Below, one piece after another: positions 15,086-24,436 of a stretch of 54,408 bases of DNA; the stretch's first letter is position 1; the number at the start of each line of letters is the position of its first letter. The DNA is taken from the IMG/VR virus record IMGVR_UViG_3300044616_001184, positions 1-54,408 of that record. One strand, written 5' to 3'. The notes beneath the pieces are model-generated. The model was not told where the DNA came from. It did no database searches and worked only from the letters and a program-made list of their open reading frames with translations. The stretch is from a virus. A program made the position numbers and the translations under genes.

Positions 15086-17290
15086 ATGGCTAAAAAAGAA
15101 CCTAAAAATCCAATCATTCAAGACGCATCTCCCCACATTTCAGAACAAGCGTATGTCACATGGGGAGACGATTTAGCCAGTAAACAGCAAGCTTTAAATA
15201 CTTCATCTGAGTCTTTGGACGAATTTACTTTAGTACAGAGAGCACAGGCTGGTAGATTTTACAGGGTAGACTACTCTAATCTAGATGGGCAGACCGGAAG
15301 TAGACCTGGACTAACCAGATCAGATTATGACTTTTTCCGACCGGACGAAGCAGTACCGAAAAGAATTAAAGAGATCATCCGCAGAGCTGATGAAATTTAT
15401 CAGAAGGTTGGTTTGGTTAAGAATGTAATTGATTTAATGGGTGATTTTGCATCTCAGGGAATCAGACTTACTCACAGGAACAAGAGAATAGAAAGATTTT
15501 ATCGAAGATGGTTTAAGAAAATAGGAGGAAAAGAAAGAAGCGAAAGACTACTCAATAATGTATATAGAACAGGTAATGTTGTTATACATAGACAAACAGG
15601 AAAGATTAGTCTAAAGGTTTCCGAACAACTATACAAGGCCAACGCTGCTGCTGACCTCCAAATCAATGAACTTAATAATATTCCAACAGAAAAAAGAGAG
15701 ATACCTTGGAGATATACTTTTATTGATCCCACATTTGTTGAAGTTTCAGCAGGCGCTTTATCTTCATTCGTAATGAATAAAAGATATGAATTAATATTAC
15801 CAGCTATTTTAAGAAAAACTATTAACTCGCCTCAGAACGATGCCGAAAGAGCAATTATCAATGAACTACCATCACAGATTCTTGAAGCAGCTAAAACAAA
15901 AAAACCATATCCATTAGACCCAGACAAGACACTAGTTTTTCACTATAAAAAAGACGATTGGCAGAGTTGGGCCTATCCGATGGTCTACTCAATCATGGAT
16001 GATATTACGGTAATTGAAAAGTTAAAACTCGCTGATATGGCAGCTCTTGATGGGGCTATATCTAATATTCGTATTTTTAAACTAGGAAGTCTAGAACATA
16101 AAATTGCCCCTACCAAAGCAGCCACAGCCAAACTAGCAAGTATTTTAGGTAACAATGTAGGTGGCGGTACCATGGATTTAGTTTGGGGTCCAGATATTGA
16201 ACTATTAGAATCTAAAACCTCTGTTCATCAATTTCTTGGCGAAGGTAAATATATTCCACACTTAAATTCAGTTTATGCAGGACTGGGTATTCCTCCAACA
16301 CTCACGGGAACATTCGGTGCTGCTGGAACAACTAATAATTTTATCTCTCTTAAAACACTAACCCAAAGACTTCAGTACGGAAGAGAGCTTCTAATCTCTT
16401 TCTGGGAACAAGAAATGGAATTAGTACAGAAGGCTATGGGATTCAAGTATTCAGCTAAACTAGAATTTGATAGGATGGATCTTAGTAACGAAGATTCTGA
16501 AAAAGCTCTATTAATTCAATTAGCAGATAGAAATCTAATTAGCGATGAATTACTTCAAGTAAAATTTGGTCTTGATCCCGATATGGAAAAGAGCAGGCTC
16601 AATAGAGAAACAAGAGAAAGGGCTTCTGATAGAATGGTTCCAAAAGCAGGACCTTGGAATGATCCACAAGTAGAAAATGCTCTTAAGAAGATAGCTTTAC
16701 AAACAGGTATAGTAACGCCAAGCCAAGTGGGTCTTGATCTTGAAAAAAAGAAGGGTGGCGAAAAAACAGCGATGGAACAAAAGACTGCTCAGCAAGGTCC
16801 TTCAACGAAGTTGGCAAATGATTCGCCAGAATCATTGCCAGGTATTTCAGGCCAAGGAAGACCGAAACTAAGCAAAGATTCCGAACAAAGAAAAACAAAA
16901 AAGTTTTCCCCGCAAACAGGAGCCCACCTGATGTTATGGGCTAATGAAGCACAAGACAAAATTAATAGCACCATCAACCCCATCCTATTAGATTTCTATA
17001 ATAAGAAAAATCTCAGAAGTTTATCTAAAGCAGAGGCTAAGGAGATGGACATCATCAAAACAAAAATACTTCTAAGTCTACAACCATTCTGCACAATAGA
17101 CGATTCTTCCATTGGCCAAGTGTTCGCAAATATTCAATCACAAGACCATACAACGGTAGTTAATAGTTACAACAACTGGCTCAAACCCATAAAGAGCCAG
17201 ATAAACAGGGACTTAACTGTGGACGAAATTAAACAATTAAGGTCTTCTTTCTATTCTATGGTGTATAATTCTTTACTAACAAACCAATAA
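15086..17290 (+). CDS. Portal protein
   Basis: A 734-residue portal, the dodecameric ring at the unique capsid vertex through which DNA enters and leaves. Supporting features are the position between large terminase and prohead protease, the segment IIRRADEIYQKVGLVKNVIDLMGDFASQG (about 107-135) typical of portal clip/stem starts, and the loop around TGTFGAAGTTNNFISLKTLTQRL (about 412-435) resembling the tunnel-loop region of large portals. The C-terminal 180 residues add a charged, low-complexity linker and a helical tail. The ribosome binding site is poor. Confidence 0.85.
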   Translation: MAKKEPKNPIIQDASPHISEQAYVTWGDDLASKQQALNTSSESLDEFTLVQRAQAGRFYRVDYSNLDGQTGSRPGLTRSDYDFFRPDEAVPKRIKEIIRRADEIYQKVGLVKNVIDLMGDFASQGIRLTHRNKRIERFYRRWFKKIGGKERSERLLNNVYRTGNVVIHRQTGKISLKVSEQLYKANAAADLQINELNNIPTEKREIPWRYTFIDPTFVEVSAGALSSFVMNKRYELILPAILRKTINSPQNDAERAIINELPSQILEAAKTKKPYPLDPDKTLVFHYKKDDWQSWAYPMVYSIMDDITVIEKLKLADMAALDGAISNIRIFKLGSLEHKIAPTKAATAKLASILGNNVGGGTMDLVWGPDIELLESKTSVHQFLGEGKYIPHLNSVYAGLGIPPTLTGTFGAAGTTNNFISLKTLTQRLQYGRELLISFWEQEMELVQKAMGFKYSAKLEFDRMDLSNEDSEKALLIQLADRNLISDELLQVKFGLDPDMEKSRLNRETRERASDRMVPKAGPWNDPQVENALKKIALQTGIVTPSQVGLDLEKKKGGEKTAMEQKTAQQGPSTKLANDSPESLPGISGQGRPKLSKDSEQRKTKKFSPQTGAHLMLWANEAQDKINSTINPILLDFYNKKNLRSLSKAEAKEMDIIKTKILLSLQPFCTIDDSSIGQVFANIQSQDHTTVVNSYNNWLKPIKSQINRDLTVDEIKQLRSSFYSMVYNSLLTNQ

Positions 17291-17304
17291 AACGGGGATT
17301 TAAT

Positions 17305-18882
17305 ATGCAAATTTTTGAACATGAGATTAAGGACGGATTAGCAGACCAATTAAAGTCTTGCGCATCCATCACTTACGCCTCTATTGTTGAGCCTTCAAAT
17401 AAAACTAACCATAATATTAAGCATATTAAAAGTCTAGCTTCTTTAACAGATACAGACTTATATTATGTACAGTCTATTTTAGTTACATCTAATTGGAATA
17501 AAAATGACGATATTTTTGATAAAGAAGAGGTTTGGGCAGCTAAGAACACTCCAGAAGATAAGCCCACCAATCTAAATCATGATGAGGGCGTTATAGTAGG
17601 TCATATAACTTCTAATTGGCCGATTACTGACGATTCGGTATTGATTGACCCAAATACCCCAGTAGAAAATCTACCAAATAAATTTCATATTTTAACAGGC
17701 TCAGTAGTTTATAGAGGTTTTTCTTCTCCTAGTCTCGTAGAGCGTACCCAGACACTCATTGCAGAAATAGAAACTGGAACTAAATATGTGAGTATGGAGT
17801 GTTTCTTTAAGGGTTTTGATTACGGACTATTAAATAAATCAACTGGCGAATTCAAAATTTTAAATCGTAATTCCGAAACAGCTTTTTTGACTAAACATCT
17901 TAGAGCATATGGAGGATTAGGCGAACACGATAACTATAAAGTCGGGAGAGTATTACGAAATATAACATTTTCTGGCAAAGGATTTGTTGACAAACCAGCT
18001 AATCCAGATAGTATAATATTTACTAAAAATGATTTTATTAAAGATCCTGTTACCGATAATATAGAAAATTTTTCAGATTTATCAAATATAGGTGTATTTG
18101 ATATTCAGGCAACCTTAAATGTGGAGAATAATACTATGAGTTCAAACGAAACCAAGGCAGAAGAGACAGTCACCGAGGCCGTTGAAAATACAACAGTAGA
18201 GACAACAGTAGATACATCTGTTACTACCCCTTCAGAAACAGAAGCTAATCTAGAGTCACTATCACAAAGAGTTGTTGAGCTCGAAACACAAGTTGCTAGT
18301 CAACTAGAGACAATCAAACTATTAGAGACAGAAAAAGAAGAAGCTGCTAAGAAAAAACAAACAGAAGACGAAGAAGAGACAGAAAAAGAAGAAGCAGCTA
18401 AAAAAACAAAAGAAGAAATGACTAAAAAAGACGAAGAAATGAAAAAGGTCAAATCTGAACTAGAGGCTGCTCTAGAAGCCATTGCTGGATACAAGATGAA
18501 AGAAGAAGAAATGGCCAAAAAAGAAAAGAAGATGAAAAGAAAAGCTTCTTTAGTAGACAATGGCGTTGACGCTGAATCAGCAGAAACCGTTGTAGAAAAA
18601 TTTGAAACTATGGCTGATGATGCTTTTGAGGCTATGACTAGCTTGTTTGCTGGTAAGATGCCACCATGGTTGGAAAAAATCAAGAAAGACGAAGACCAAG
18701 AAGATACAAAAACCAAAGAAAAAAAGAAAGCATCTGAAACTTCTGCTGACACAGACGTTTTAGAAACAGTCGAAGTTGAACAAGAAGTGAATCTTGGCAT
18801 TGGTGGAGACGCTGAGTCATCAGTAGATACCACCAGAGCAGAATTAGTAGCATTTGTTAGTAGCAGATTAGGCAAGAAATAA
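17305..18882 (+). CDS. Prohead protease-scaffold fusion protein
   Basis: 525 residues. The N-terminal 260 residues resemble a phage prohead serine protease: His92 in LNHDEGVIVGH and Ser163 in KYVSMECFF are the candidate catalytic His-Ser pair, and FSGKGFVDKPANPDSI (about 228-243) is the typical end block. The C-terminal part from about 278 is acidic and then highly charged with a long coiled coil (about 310-400), as expected of a scaffold. The fusion parallels lambda C with its internal scaffold Nu3. A strong internal start at 18136 could give scaffold alone. The protein lies between portal and capsid genes, the classic place for head-maturation functions. Confidence 0.85.
   Translation: MQIFEHEIKDGLADQLKSCASITYASIVEPSNKTNHNIKHIKSLASLTDTDLYYVQSILVTSNWNKNDDIFDKEEVWAAKNTPEDKPTNLNHDEGVIVGHITSNWPITDDSVLIDPNTPVENLPNKFHILTGSVVYRGFSSPSLVERTQTLIAEIETGTKYVSMECFFKGFDYGLLNKSTGEFKILNRNSETAFLTKHLRAYGGLGEHDNYKVGRVLRNITFSGKGFVDKPANPDSIIFTKNDFIKDPVTDNIENFSDLSNIGVFDIQATLNVENNTMSSNETKAEETVTEAVENTTVETTVDTSVTTPSETEANLESLSQRVVELETQVASQLETIKLLETEKEEAAKKKQTEDEEETEKEEAAKKTKEEMTKKDEEMKKVKSELEAALEAIAGYKMKEEEMAKKEKKMKRKASLVDNGVDAESAETVVEKFETMADDAFEAMTSLFAGKMPPWLEKIKKDEDQEDTKTKEKKKASETSADTDVLETVEVEQEVNLGIGGDAESSVDTTRAELVAFVSSRLGKK
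18136..18882 (+). CDS. Candidate separately translated scaffold (nested in-frame start)
   Basis: An in-frame ATG at codon 278 of the protease-scaffold gene is preceded by GGAG nine bases upstream, a better site than most gene starts nearby. It would yield a 248-residue acidic coiled-coil protein, starting MSSNETKAEETVTEAVENT, equal to the scaffold part alone. Lambda Nu3 within C is the known precedent. Sequence alone cannot show that the start is used. Confidence 0.5.
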   Translation: MSSNETKAEETVTEAVENTTVETTVDTSVTTPSETEANLESLSQRVVELETQVASQLETIKLLETEKEEAAKKKQTEDEEETEKEEAAKKTKEEMTKKDEEMKKVKSELEAALEAIAGYKMKEEEMAKKEKKMKRKASLVDNGVDAESAETVVEKFETMADDAFEAMTSLFAGKMPPWLEKIKKDEDQEDTKTKEKKKASETSADTDVLETVEVEQEVNLGIGGDAESSVDTTRAELVAFVSSRLGKK

Positions 18883-18907
18883 CATACCTTAATAGGGAGA
18901 AACTGAA

Positions 18908-19363
18908 ATGGCTCTTAAACCAGATCGTATCGAAGCTCGTACAGATATCTCGTTTTTCATGAATACCGTTGCTGAAAGAGGCGGCGTAGTCTCTGTAGTT
19001 ACAGGCGGTGCCGGAGTTGCTATGGACGATGCCAACGCAGTTGTTGGCTATGCCTCAGCAGTCTCAGGCGCTGTACCAATGGGTATTTTACTTAACGACG
19101 TTGTAAACATTGACTTAACCAGACAGCATATCAACTGGTATAAAGATGAGGTGCAGGTTGGTGGCAAGGTTACACTACTTCGTCAAGGACAAGTAACCAC
19201 AAATATGCTTGTCGGCGGTATCACTCCAACAGCTGGCACTAGTGCTTATGTTGGGGCAAATGGTCTCGTTGGAACAAGTAGTACAAATGCTGCCAAGATT
19301 GGTACATTCTTAAGCAGTAAAGATGCAGACGGTTACGTTAAACTAGATGTCAACATTACCTGA
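18908..19363 (+). CDS. Small head protein, probable capsid decoration protein (151 aa)
   Basis: A Gly/Ala/Val-rich beta-type protein with no membrane segment or charged coil, placed directly before the major capsid gene. The composition and position match capsid decoration or cement proteins. The middle contains a PMGILLNDVVNIDL segment. The ribosome binding site AGGGAG and the frequent use of codons like those of the capsid gene suggest strong expression. A head fibre base is an alternative. Confidence 0.65.
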   Translation: MALKPDRIEARTDISFFMNTVAERGGVVSVVTGGAGVAMDDANAVVGYASAVSGAVPMGILLNDVVNIDLTRQHINWYKDEVQVGGKVTLLRQGQVTTNMLVGGITPTAGTSAYVGANGLVGTSSTNAAKIGTFLSSKDADGYVKLDVNIT

Positions 19364-19384
19364 TTTTAAGGGAGAGCAATAAAC

Positions 19385-20383
19385 ATGTCGAAATTTCAAC
19401 CAACACCAGAAGTAACAGACCTCTTGGTTCGTTCTGGTTCGTCAAACAGAGAGGTAGCTTTAGCAGCTAATAGGGAGTTTGCTAAGGCTTTAGAACTACC
19501 CCTTCGTCAAGGTTTACTTAGTGGTAACATTCTTGATAACATTTTCGAACCAATTCAATTGGCTCAAAGTGCTACTCCAGAATTTCCATTAGACTTTATC
19601 GCCCCAGGCACAGAAAAGGACTTCGTAGCCTATACTGTACCAAATCATGGATATATTCCAGAGCGTCACGTTGAAAGCGATTACGTCATGGTTCCAACCT
19701 ATGACATCGGTGCTTCAATCGACTATCTCTTGAAGTATGCCCGTGATGCTCGCTGGGACGTTGTTGGTCGTGCTATGGAAGTCCTTGAGGCTTCATTCGT
19801 TAAGAAGATGAACGACGACGGCTGGCACACACTAATGGCCGCTGCTGTTGATCGTAACATCGTAGTATACGACAGTGACGCCAATGCTAATCAGTTTACA
19901 AAGAGACTAGTCAGTCTCATGAAGACAGTTATGCGTAGAAACGGTGGTGGTAACTCTGCTAGTACCAACCGTGGTATTCTAACTGATCTTTATGTTTCTC
20001 CAGAAGCTATGGAAGACATCCGTAACTGGGGTATTGATATTGTTGACGAAATTACTCGTCGTGAGATCTATACCGCTGCCGACGGTACTCTTAATAGAAT
20101 CTTCGGAATCAACTTGCACGACAGAGACGAACTAGGTGTTGGACAAGAATATCAACTATTCTATACCAATACTCTCAGCGGCACACTACCAAGTGGTAAG
20201 GGTGAAGTTGTGGTTGGTCTTGATCTACGCAAGAGAGACAGTTTCATTATGCCAGTTCGCCAAGAAGTTCAGATCTTTGAAGACGAGACACTACATCGTC
20301 AGAAGAGAGCTGGTTTCTATGGCTGGGCCGAGCAAGGCTTTGCTGTTCTCGATAACCGTAGAGTTCTACTTGGTGCTCTCTAA
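19385..20383 (+). CDS. Major capsid protein (HK97 fold)
   Basis: A 332-residue protein that should form the icosahedral shell. It follows the protease-scaffold and decoration genes. Typical features are the charged N-terminal helix region (FAKALELPLRQG), the E-loop-like segment around DFVAYTVPNHGYIPERHVESDYV (about 79-101), the long spine helix around RDARWDVVGRAMEVLEASFVKKMND, and the C-terminal beta strand set ending GWAEQGFAVLDNRRVLLGAL. Codons are noticeably more C-ending (AAC, ATC, CGT) than in neighbouring genes, as in highly expressed genes. A strong terminator follows. A standard AGGGAG site precedes the ATG. Confidence 0.9.
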   Translation: MSKFQPTPEVTDLLVRSGSSNREVALAANREFAKALELPLRQGLLSGNILDNIFEPIQLAQSATPEFPLDFIAPGTEKDFVAYTVPNHGYIPERHVESDYVMVPTYDIGASIDYLLKYARDARWDVVGRAMEVLEASFVKKMNDDGWHTLMAAAVDRNIVVYDSDANANQFTKRLVSLMKTVMRRNGGGNSASTNRGILTDLYVSPEAMEDIRNWGIDIVDEITRREIYTAADGTLNRIFGINLHDRDELGVGQEYQLFYTNTLSGTLPSGKGEVVVGLDLRKRDSFIMPVRQEVQIFEDETLHRQKRAGFYGWAEQGFAVLDNRRVLLGAL

Positions 20384-20420
20384 TCAAGTTAGTTAACTTA
20401 ACCTAATCAGCTATGAAAGT

Positions 20421-20455
20421 CAGGGCTGGGCCTAAAAACCCGGCCCTGCTTTTTT
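20421..20455 (+). terminator. Rho-independent terminator after the major capsid gene
   Basis: CAGGGCTGGG (20421-20430) pairs with CCCGGCCCTG (20439-20448) with one G-T wobble, followed after one base by seven T residues. A ten-base-pair GC-rich stem makes this the strongest terminator in the window. It separates highly expressed head genes from later genes. Confidence 0.92.
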
Positions 20456-20483
20456 AGCTATAGGTGTACTATATTATATCTAT

Positions 20484-20492
20484 ACTATAATA
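20484..20492 (+). promoter_or_regulatory. Candidate late promoter motif (ACTATAATA)
   Basis: Located just after the capsid terminator and 25 bp upstream of the next start, so a promoter is needed here. ACTATAA recurs in the gaps before 24480 and 29813. No clear -35 box is present. A sigma70 -10 box TATAAT cannot be distinguished from a gp55-like late site. Confidence 0.45.
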
Positions 20493-20517
20493 TTTATTTT
20501 AAATAGGATACCACACC

Positions 20518-20922
20518 ATGCCTGCAAGTAAATACGATTTTTCTATAGAGCAGGGAACATCCTTTAAACTGTCATTAATTTACAAAGATTCGAATAAAAT
20601 TCCTATAGATATAACAAATTGGTGTGCTAGATTAATTTGGACAACAGACACTGATGCCATTCAAATTTTTACCACGAATAATACCGATTATTCAATATAT
20701 AAATTCGACATTATAGGTGCCGAAGGAAAGTTATTGCTTCAGATATCAGCCAATACCACAAATCAATTTACTTTTGACAAAGCCAAATATGATCTTGAAC
20801 TAGAAAGTCCACAAGAAATGTATCCTGGCGGAGGCAAAGAGATTGTGAGATTAGTATTTGGAACAATTAAAATTACTCATAGATTTAGTGAAAATAATAC
20901 CCTTTTGGATTGTCAAACATGA
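20518..20922 (+). CDS. Beta-sandwich virion protein, IEQG family (134 aa)
   Basis: The N-terminus MPASKYDFSIEQGTSFKLSLIYKD and the later YDLELESP...VRLVFGTIKIT belong to a common phage virion family with the pattern 'F.IEQG.....L...D....P.D.T.W.AR' and 'YDLE......VRL..G...I'. The exact virion location is not known; such proteins often lie between capsid and tail genes and may decorate the head or base. It is paralogous to the first 120 residues of the protein at 25020-26024. It ends with an ATGA overlap into the next gene. Confidence 0.7.
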   Translation: MPASKYDFSIEQGTSFKLSLIYKDSNKIPIDITNWCARLIWTTDTDAIQIFTTNNTDYSIYKFDIIGAEGKLLLQISANTTNQFTFDKAKYDLELESPQEMYPGGGKEIVRLVFGTIKITHRFSENNTLLDCQT

Positions 20923-21260
20923 GCGATTCTATTGTTAGTATAGAAAATTTAGAACCAAACAATATTACAGTAGATTCTACTCTGATCCCTAACAAAAATA
21001 GTGATTTTACCGTAATAATTGAAAGTCTTGGTCCGAACACTTTGTCAATTGAAACTAGTTTTGTAGAAAATGTAGGACTAGTAGAGATTGAAAGATTTGC
21101 AAGTCCGACAATAGAGATACTAACTGGATCTAATCTTATTAGGATTAGTGATCTTCCGGACCTACCTTTTACTAAAATTACTGGAAATATTGATGTTTCT
21201 AGAATTGAAAATTTAGACCATTATCTTGACAATTACTCCTTCGATTGCGGAACCCCATAA
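20919..21260 (+). CDS. Small virion-type protein (113 aa), unknown function
   Basis: A Ser/Ile/Asn-rich beta-type protein with two loose repeats of the pattern I-x-x-L-x-P-N-x-x-x-x-x-x-T/S. The C-terminal part, SDLPDLPFTKITGNIDVSRI, resembles linkers before fibre domains. The ATG at 20919 overlaps the upstream stop as ATGA, and GGA lies nine bases upstream. An in-frame TTG at 20910 is less likely. It sits between two structural genes. Confidence 0.6.
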   Translation: MSDSIVSIENLEPNNITVDSTLIPNKNSDFTVIIESLGPNTLSIETSFVENVGLVEIERFASPTIEILTGSNLIRISDLPDLPFTKITGNIDVSRIENLDHYLDNYSFDCGTP

Positions 21261-21294
21261 GACAAACTTACACCATTAAATTCGGAGACAGAAC

Positions 21295-22560
21295 ATGCCA
21301 GCATTAACAACAATCCAATTAAGAAGAGGTTCGTCAACCCTCTGGGCTGCTTCTACCAATGCCTTGGCTCAAGGAGAGTTAGGTTATGATACAACAGTAA
21401 AGAAATATAAGATAGGTGACGGTACCAGTTTATGGGGAAGTTTACCATGGGCCACAGTGCTTCCTGCGGAGCTTATAGCCGGAACAGGTATTAGTATCTC
21501 TACTGGAGCTAGTGGATATACCATTAATAATACCGGAGTAACAAGTACACTGTCTGGAATAACAGACGTTACTGCGACAGCAGGTGAAGTAAATAGACTA
21601 GCAGGAGTCATAGCCGGTACTATTAAGTCTTCTGGAGTAGTGGTTGTTGATAGTTTAAATAATATTACAGGATTTAATAATGTTACTGCATCGGGAACTC
21701 TTACTGGTGCTGTTTTATCAATTAGTGGTGGTGGTACTATAAGTTCTAATCTAGTGGTGGGTGGAAACTTAACAGTTAATGGTACTACAACAACTATTAA
21801 TAGTACAACCGTTTCTGTTGATGATAAAAATCTTGAATTAGGATCTGTCGCAAGCCCAACAGATGTTACTGCAGATGGTGCTGGTATCACAGTTAAGGGA
21901 ACTACAGATAAAACTTTTAACTGGATTAGTAGCACAAGCAGTTGGACAAGTAGTGAAAATTTAGATCTTGCTAGTGGTAAAGTTTTAAGAATTGCAGGTA
22001 CTCAAGTATTAAGTGCTAGTAATTATACTGGCAAGGCAGCAACCGCTGGTAATGCTGATACAGTTACAACTAATGCTAATCTAACTGGTCCAGTTACTAG
22101 CGTTGGTAATGCTACCACTATAGCCACAGGAGTTATTAACAACACCCACATTGCTGCAACAGGAGCTATAGCCTATAGTAAACTCAATCTAGCTTCTAGT
22201 ATTCTTAATGCTGATATTGCTGCTGGAGCAGCTATTGTATACAGCAAACTAAGTCTTGGAAGTAGTATCGTTAATGCAGACATTAGTGCTACGGCAGCTA
22301 TAGCTGATACTAAACTTGCTACTATTAGTACTGCTGGCAAGGTCTCTAATAGTGCTACTACAGCAACTAATCTCAATACGGTTTCGGCAATAGTATCTCG
22401 TGATGCTAGCGGCAATTTCACTGCTGGAACTATTACAGCAGCTTTAACTGGTAATGCTAGCACAGCAACAACACTACAAACAGCCAGAACCATTAACGGT
22501 ACTAGTTTTAACGGATCCGCTGATATTACTATCTTAACAGTTGACGGCGGTACTCCTTGA
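21295..22560 (+). CDS. Tail or head fibre with Mtd_N-type N-terminus (421 aa)
   Basis: Begins with IQLRRGSSTLWAAS...ALAQGELGYDTTVKKYKIGDG (about 7-44), the N-terminal attachment domain shared by Bordetella phage major tropism determinant and many phage fibres. A shaft rich in Gly, Ser, Thr and Ala follows. It includes the GGNLTVNGTTTTINSTTVSVDDKNLELG block (about 155-185) known from cyanophage and other fibre proteins, then several repeats of 'IAYSKLNLASSILNADI' type (about 290-345). The tip is short and variable. This is a trimeric-fibre-like protein, probably for adsorption, or a head fibre given its place after capsid genes. Confidence 0.82.
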   Translation: MPALTTIQLRRGSSTLWAASTNALAQGELGYDTTVKKYKIGDGTSLWGSLPWATVLPAELIAGTGISISTGASGYTINNTGVTSTLSGITDVTATAGEVNRLAGVIAGTIKSSGVVVVDSLNNITGFNNVTASGTLTGAVLSISGGGTISSNLVVGGNLTVNGTTTTINSTTVSVDDKNLELGSVASPTDVTADGAGITVKGTTDKTFNWISSTSSWTSSENLDLASGKVLRIAGTQVLSASNYTGKAATAGNADTVTTNANLTGPVTSVGNATTIATGVINNTHIAATGAIAYSKLNLASSILNADIAAGAAIVYSKLSLGSSIVNADISATAAIADTKLATISTAGKVSNSATTATNLNTVSAIVSRDASGNFTAGTITAALTGNASTATTLQTARTINGTSFNGSADITILTVDGGTP

Positions 22561-22598
22561 TTCTAATATAGAATATTATAATACGAGGACAGAATATT

Positions 22599-23873
22599 AT
22601 GCCAAGGATCACAAATATACAGGCTCGCAAGGGCATATCTACAGATTGGTCAACCCAAAATCCGGTCCTAGCTAGCGGCGAGCTCGGGTTTGATCTGACT
22701 AATAAGATTTTAAAAATTGGAGATGGAACAACAGCTTGGAATTCTCTCTCTAATCATAATCATTCTAGTGTCAATATTAGCGACAGCACCATAGCTGGTC
22801 GAGCATTGCTTACTGGAGCTGATGCAGCAGCTCAAAGAACATCATTGGGATTAGGAACTATGGCTACTCAGGCGAGCAGTAGTTATTCGTTAACTAGTCA
22901 TACACACGCTTCTTCTAATATAACAGATTTTAACACTGCGGTTAGTGGATTAGTTAATGGAGTATACGCTCCTTTGAGTGGAGCAACTTTTAGTGGGACT
23001 GTTGTTGCTAATAGTATTGCTGGAAATGCTGCCTTAAATAGTGTTGTAGATGGAAGATTAACTATTTCTCAAGGAAGCCCCGTGCCAGTAGAAATAGGTA
23101 ACACTTTTAGTAACGTACTATATTTTACGCCCTTTAACGGTAATAGAATATCATTATATGATACTACTAATAGTAGATGGCAAATTCATACATTTTCAGA
23201 AATTTCTATATCTTTAGCGTCAGGTTATGCTGCTAATACTATGTATGACGTATTTATTTTTGACAATGCCGGTACTAAAACGTTAGAATTAACATCATGG
23301 GGAGCAACACCGGGAGGGTTTTCTACTCCAAACGCCCTATCTAGCATTAGGGCCACGGCTTTAGCAGTACTAAACGGCGTACACGTTAAAAGCGGCTCGC
23401 CAAATAAACGATACTTAGGAACGGTAAGAACAAATGCTACAGCAGGAGTTATATCTGACGGACCAGACCAAAGATTCTTGTGGAACATGTACAATAGAGT
23501 GAGTAAAAAAATGGAGGTAACGGACACTACAAGCCACACCTACGCAACTGGAGCCTTCCGTTTGTATAGAAATCAAAGTGCTAATATTGTTGAATTCATA
23601 ACTGGTTTAGATAAATATACTATGGTAAATATGTCTATAACTGTTAGTTCTCAAGTTAATCCAGCCTCATCCATACCAGTGGGCATTGGCATAGACGCCA
23701 ATTCGGCTAATAGTATAGCAGTTGTTAACAATGTGGATACCTCTACATTGCGAGCGGGAGCTTCAGATTGCTATTTTTCAGACCAGGGATATCATTATCT
23801 TGCAATTACACAGTATGGCGCTACCGGCGCAACATTCAATAACGTATACTTAACAGCCTCAATAACATGTTAA
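22599..23873 (+). CDS. Second Mtd_N-type fibre (424 aa)
   Basis: Starts with the same attachment domain (IQARKGISTDWSTQNPVLAS...GELGFD...LKIGDGTTAWNSL, about 7-50). A short shaft with SLTSHTHASSNITDF (about 97-112) is typical of phage fibres. Beyond residue 170 it carries a different beta-rich domain (YDVFIFDNAGTKTLELTSW, RATALAVLNGVHVKSGSP...RYLGTVR), a block seen in several phage structural proteins, then a C-terminal jelly-roll-like part. It probably binds at the same virion site as the upstream fibre and offers a different receptor-binding end. Confidence 0.8.
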   Translation: MPRITNIQARKGISTDWSTQNPVLASGELGFDLTNKILKIGDGTTAWNSLSNHNHSSVNISDSTIAGRALLTGADAAAQRTSLGLGTMATQASSSYSLTSHTHASSNITDFNTAVSGLVNGVYAPLSGATFSGTVVANSIAGNAALNSVVDGRLTISQGSPVPVEIGNTFSNVLYFTPFNGNRISLYDTTNSRWQIHTFSEISISLASGYAANTMYDVFIFDNAGTKTLELTSWGATPGGFSTPNALSSIRATALAVLNGVHVKSGSPNKRYLGTVRTNATAGVISDGPDQRFLWNMYNRVSKKMEVTDTTSHTYATGAFRLYRNQSANIVEFITGLDKYTMVNMSITVSSQVNPASSIPVGIGIDANSANSIAVVNNVDTSTLRAGASDCYFSDQGYHYLAITQYGATGATFNNVYLTASITC

Positions 23874-23889
23874 AATCAAGGATATGTTT

Positions 23890-24399
23890 ATGATTTATCT
23901 ATCCAAATTGCATGAGCAAATTAACTCTATAGTTAGTATTGAGGGGGTTCAAGACCTTGGAAATAATACATTTCAAATAGAATATCTAAGTGAACCAAAC
24001 TCAGAACAGTTAGAGCAAATTAATAATATCATATCAGAATGGCCTTTAAATAAAGCTAAACTAGAAAAATTAGAACAAGTAGACCTATCTTGGAAGACCA
24101 CCATGAGCAATGGCTGGACAACTCCTTATGGATGGAAGCTTGGAACAGATAATCAAGACGTGACACTATTAACGGGGGCTTTCATATTAGCCAAGGAAGC
24201 AAACAATATGGGCTTGTCTACTACAGGAACAATTATTGATATGGACGGAAAGTCACACGAACTATCATTACAAGACATGACCATTCTAATGTTACAATAT
24301 GGTCAATTTAGATCACAACTAAGCTCACAAGACGCATTCAAAAGAGAGCTTGTCAACAATGCAATTTCTATAGAAGATTTAGAACAAATTATTTATTAG
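23890..24399 (+). CDS. DUF4376-like tail-fibre-associated protein (169 aa)
   Basis: A small protein directly after the two fibre genes. Residues about 55-110 (KLEKLEQVDLSWKTTMSNGW...GWKLGTDNQDVTLLTGAF) resemble the DUF4376 type domain found in proteins encoded next to tail fibres, possibly assembly chaperones. The C-terminal half is helical (MTILMLQYGQFRSQ). The frame has an ATG two codons upstream at 23884, but the AAGGA site fits the ATG at 23890. Not to be confused with a virion component: a chaperone role is inferred from context. Confidence 0.6.
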   Translation: MIYLSKLHEQINSIVSIEGVQDLGNNTFQIEYLSEPNSEQLEQINNIISEWPLNKAKLEKLEQVDLSWKTTMSNGWTTPYGWKLGTDNQDVTLLTGAFILAKEANNMGLSTTGTIIDMDGKSHELSLQDMTILMLQYGQFRSQLSSQDAFKRELVNNAISIEDLEQIIY

Positions 24400-24427
24400 C
24401 CACTTAATTTTAAATTCTAGACCCTTC

Positions 24428-24436
24428 ACTATAAGG
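24428..24436 (+). promoter_or_regulatory. Candidate late promoter motif (ACTATAAGG)
   Basis: Lies 43 bp upstream of the connector gene in an 80-bp gap. It shares ACTATAA with the gaps at 20484 and 29755. No matching -35 box is visible. Tentative. Confidence 0.35.

Noticed and set aside
18300-18875. Leftward 191-codon frame opposite the scaffold
   Set aside because: It is the shadow of a Lys/Glu-rich coiled coil, giving a Ser/Phe-rich product, with no promoter or ribosome binding site.
21384-21935. Leftward 183-codon frame opposite the first fibre gene
   Set aside because: It is antisense to a well-supported fibre domain and its Val/Pro/Leu-rich product is what the repetitive Gly/Thr/Asn sense sequence would create by chance.
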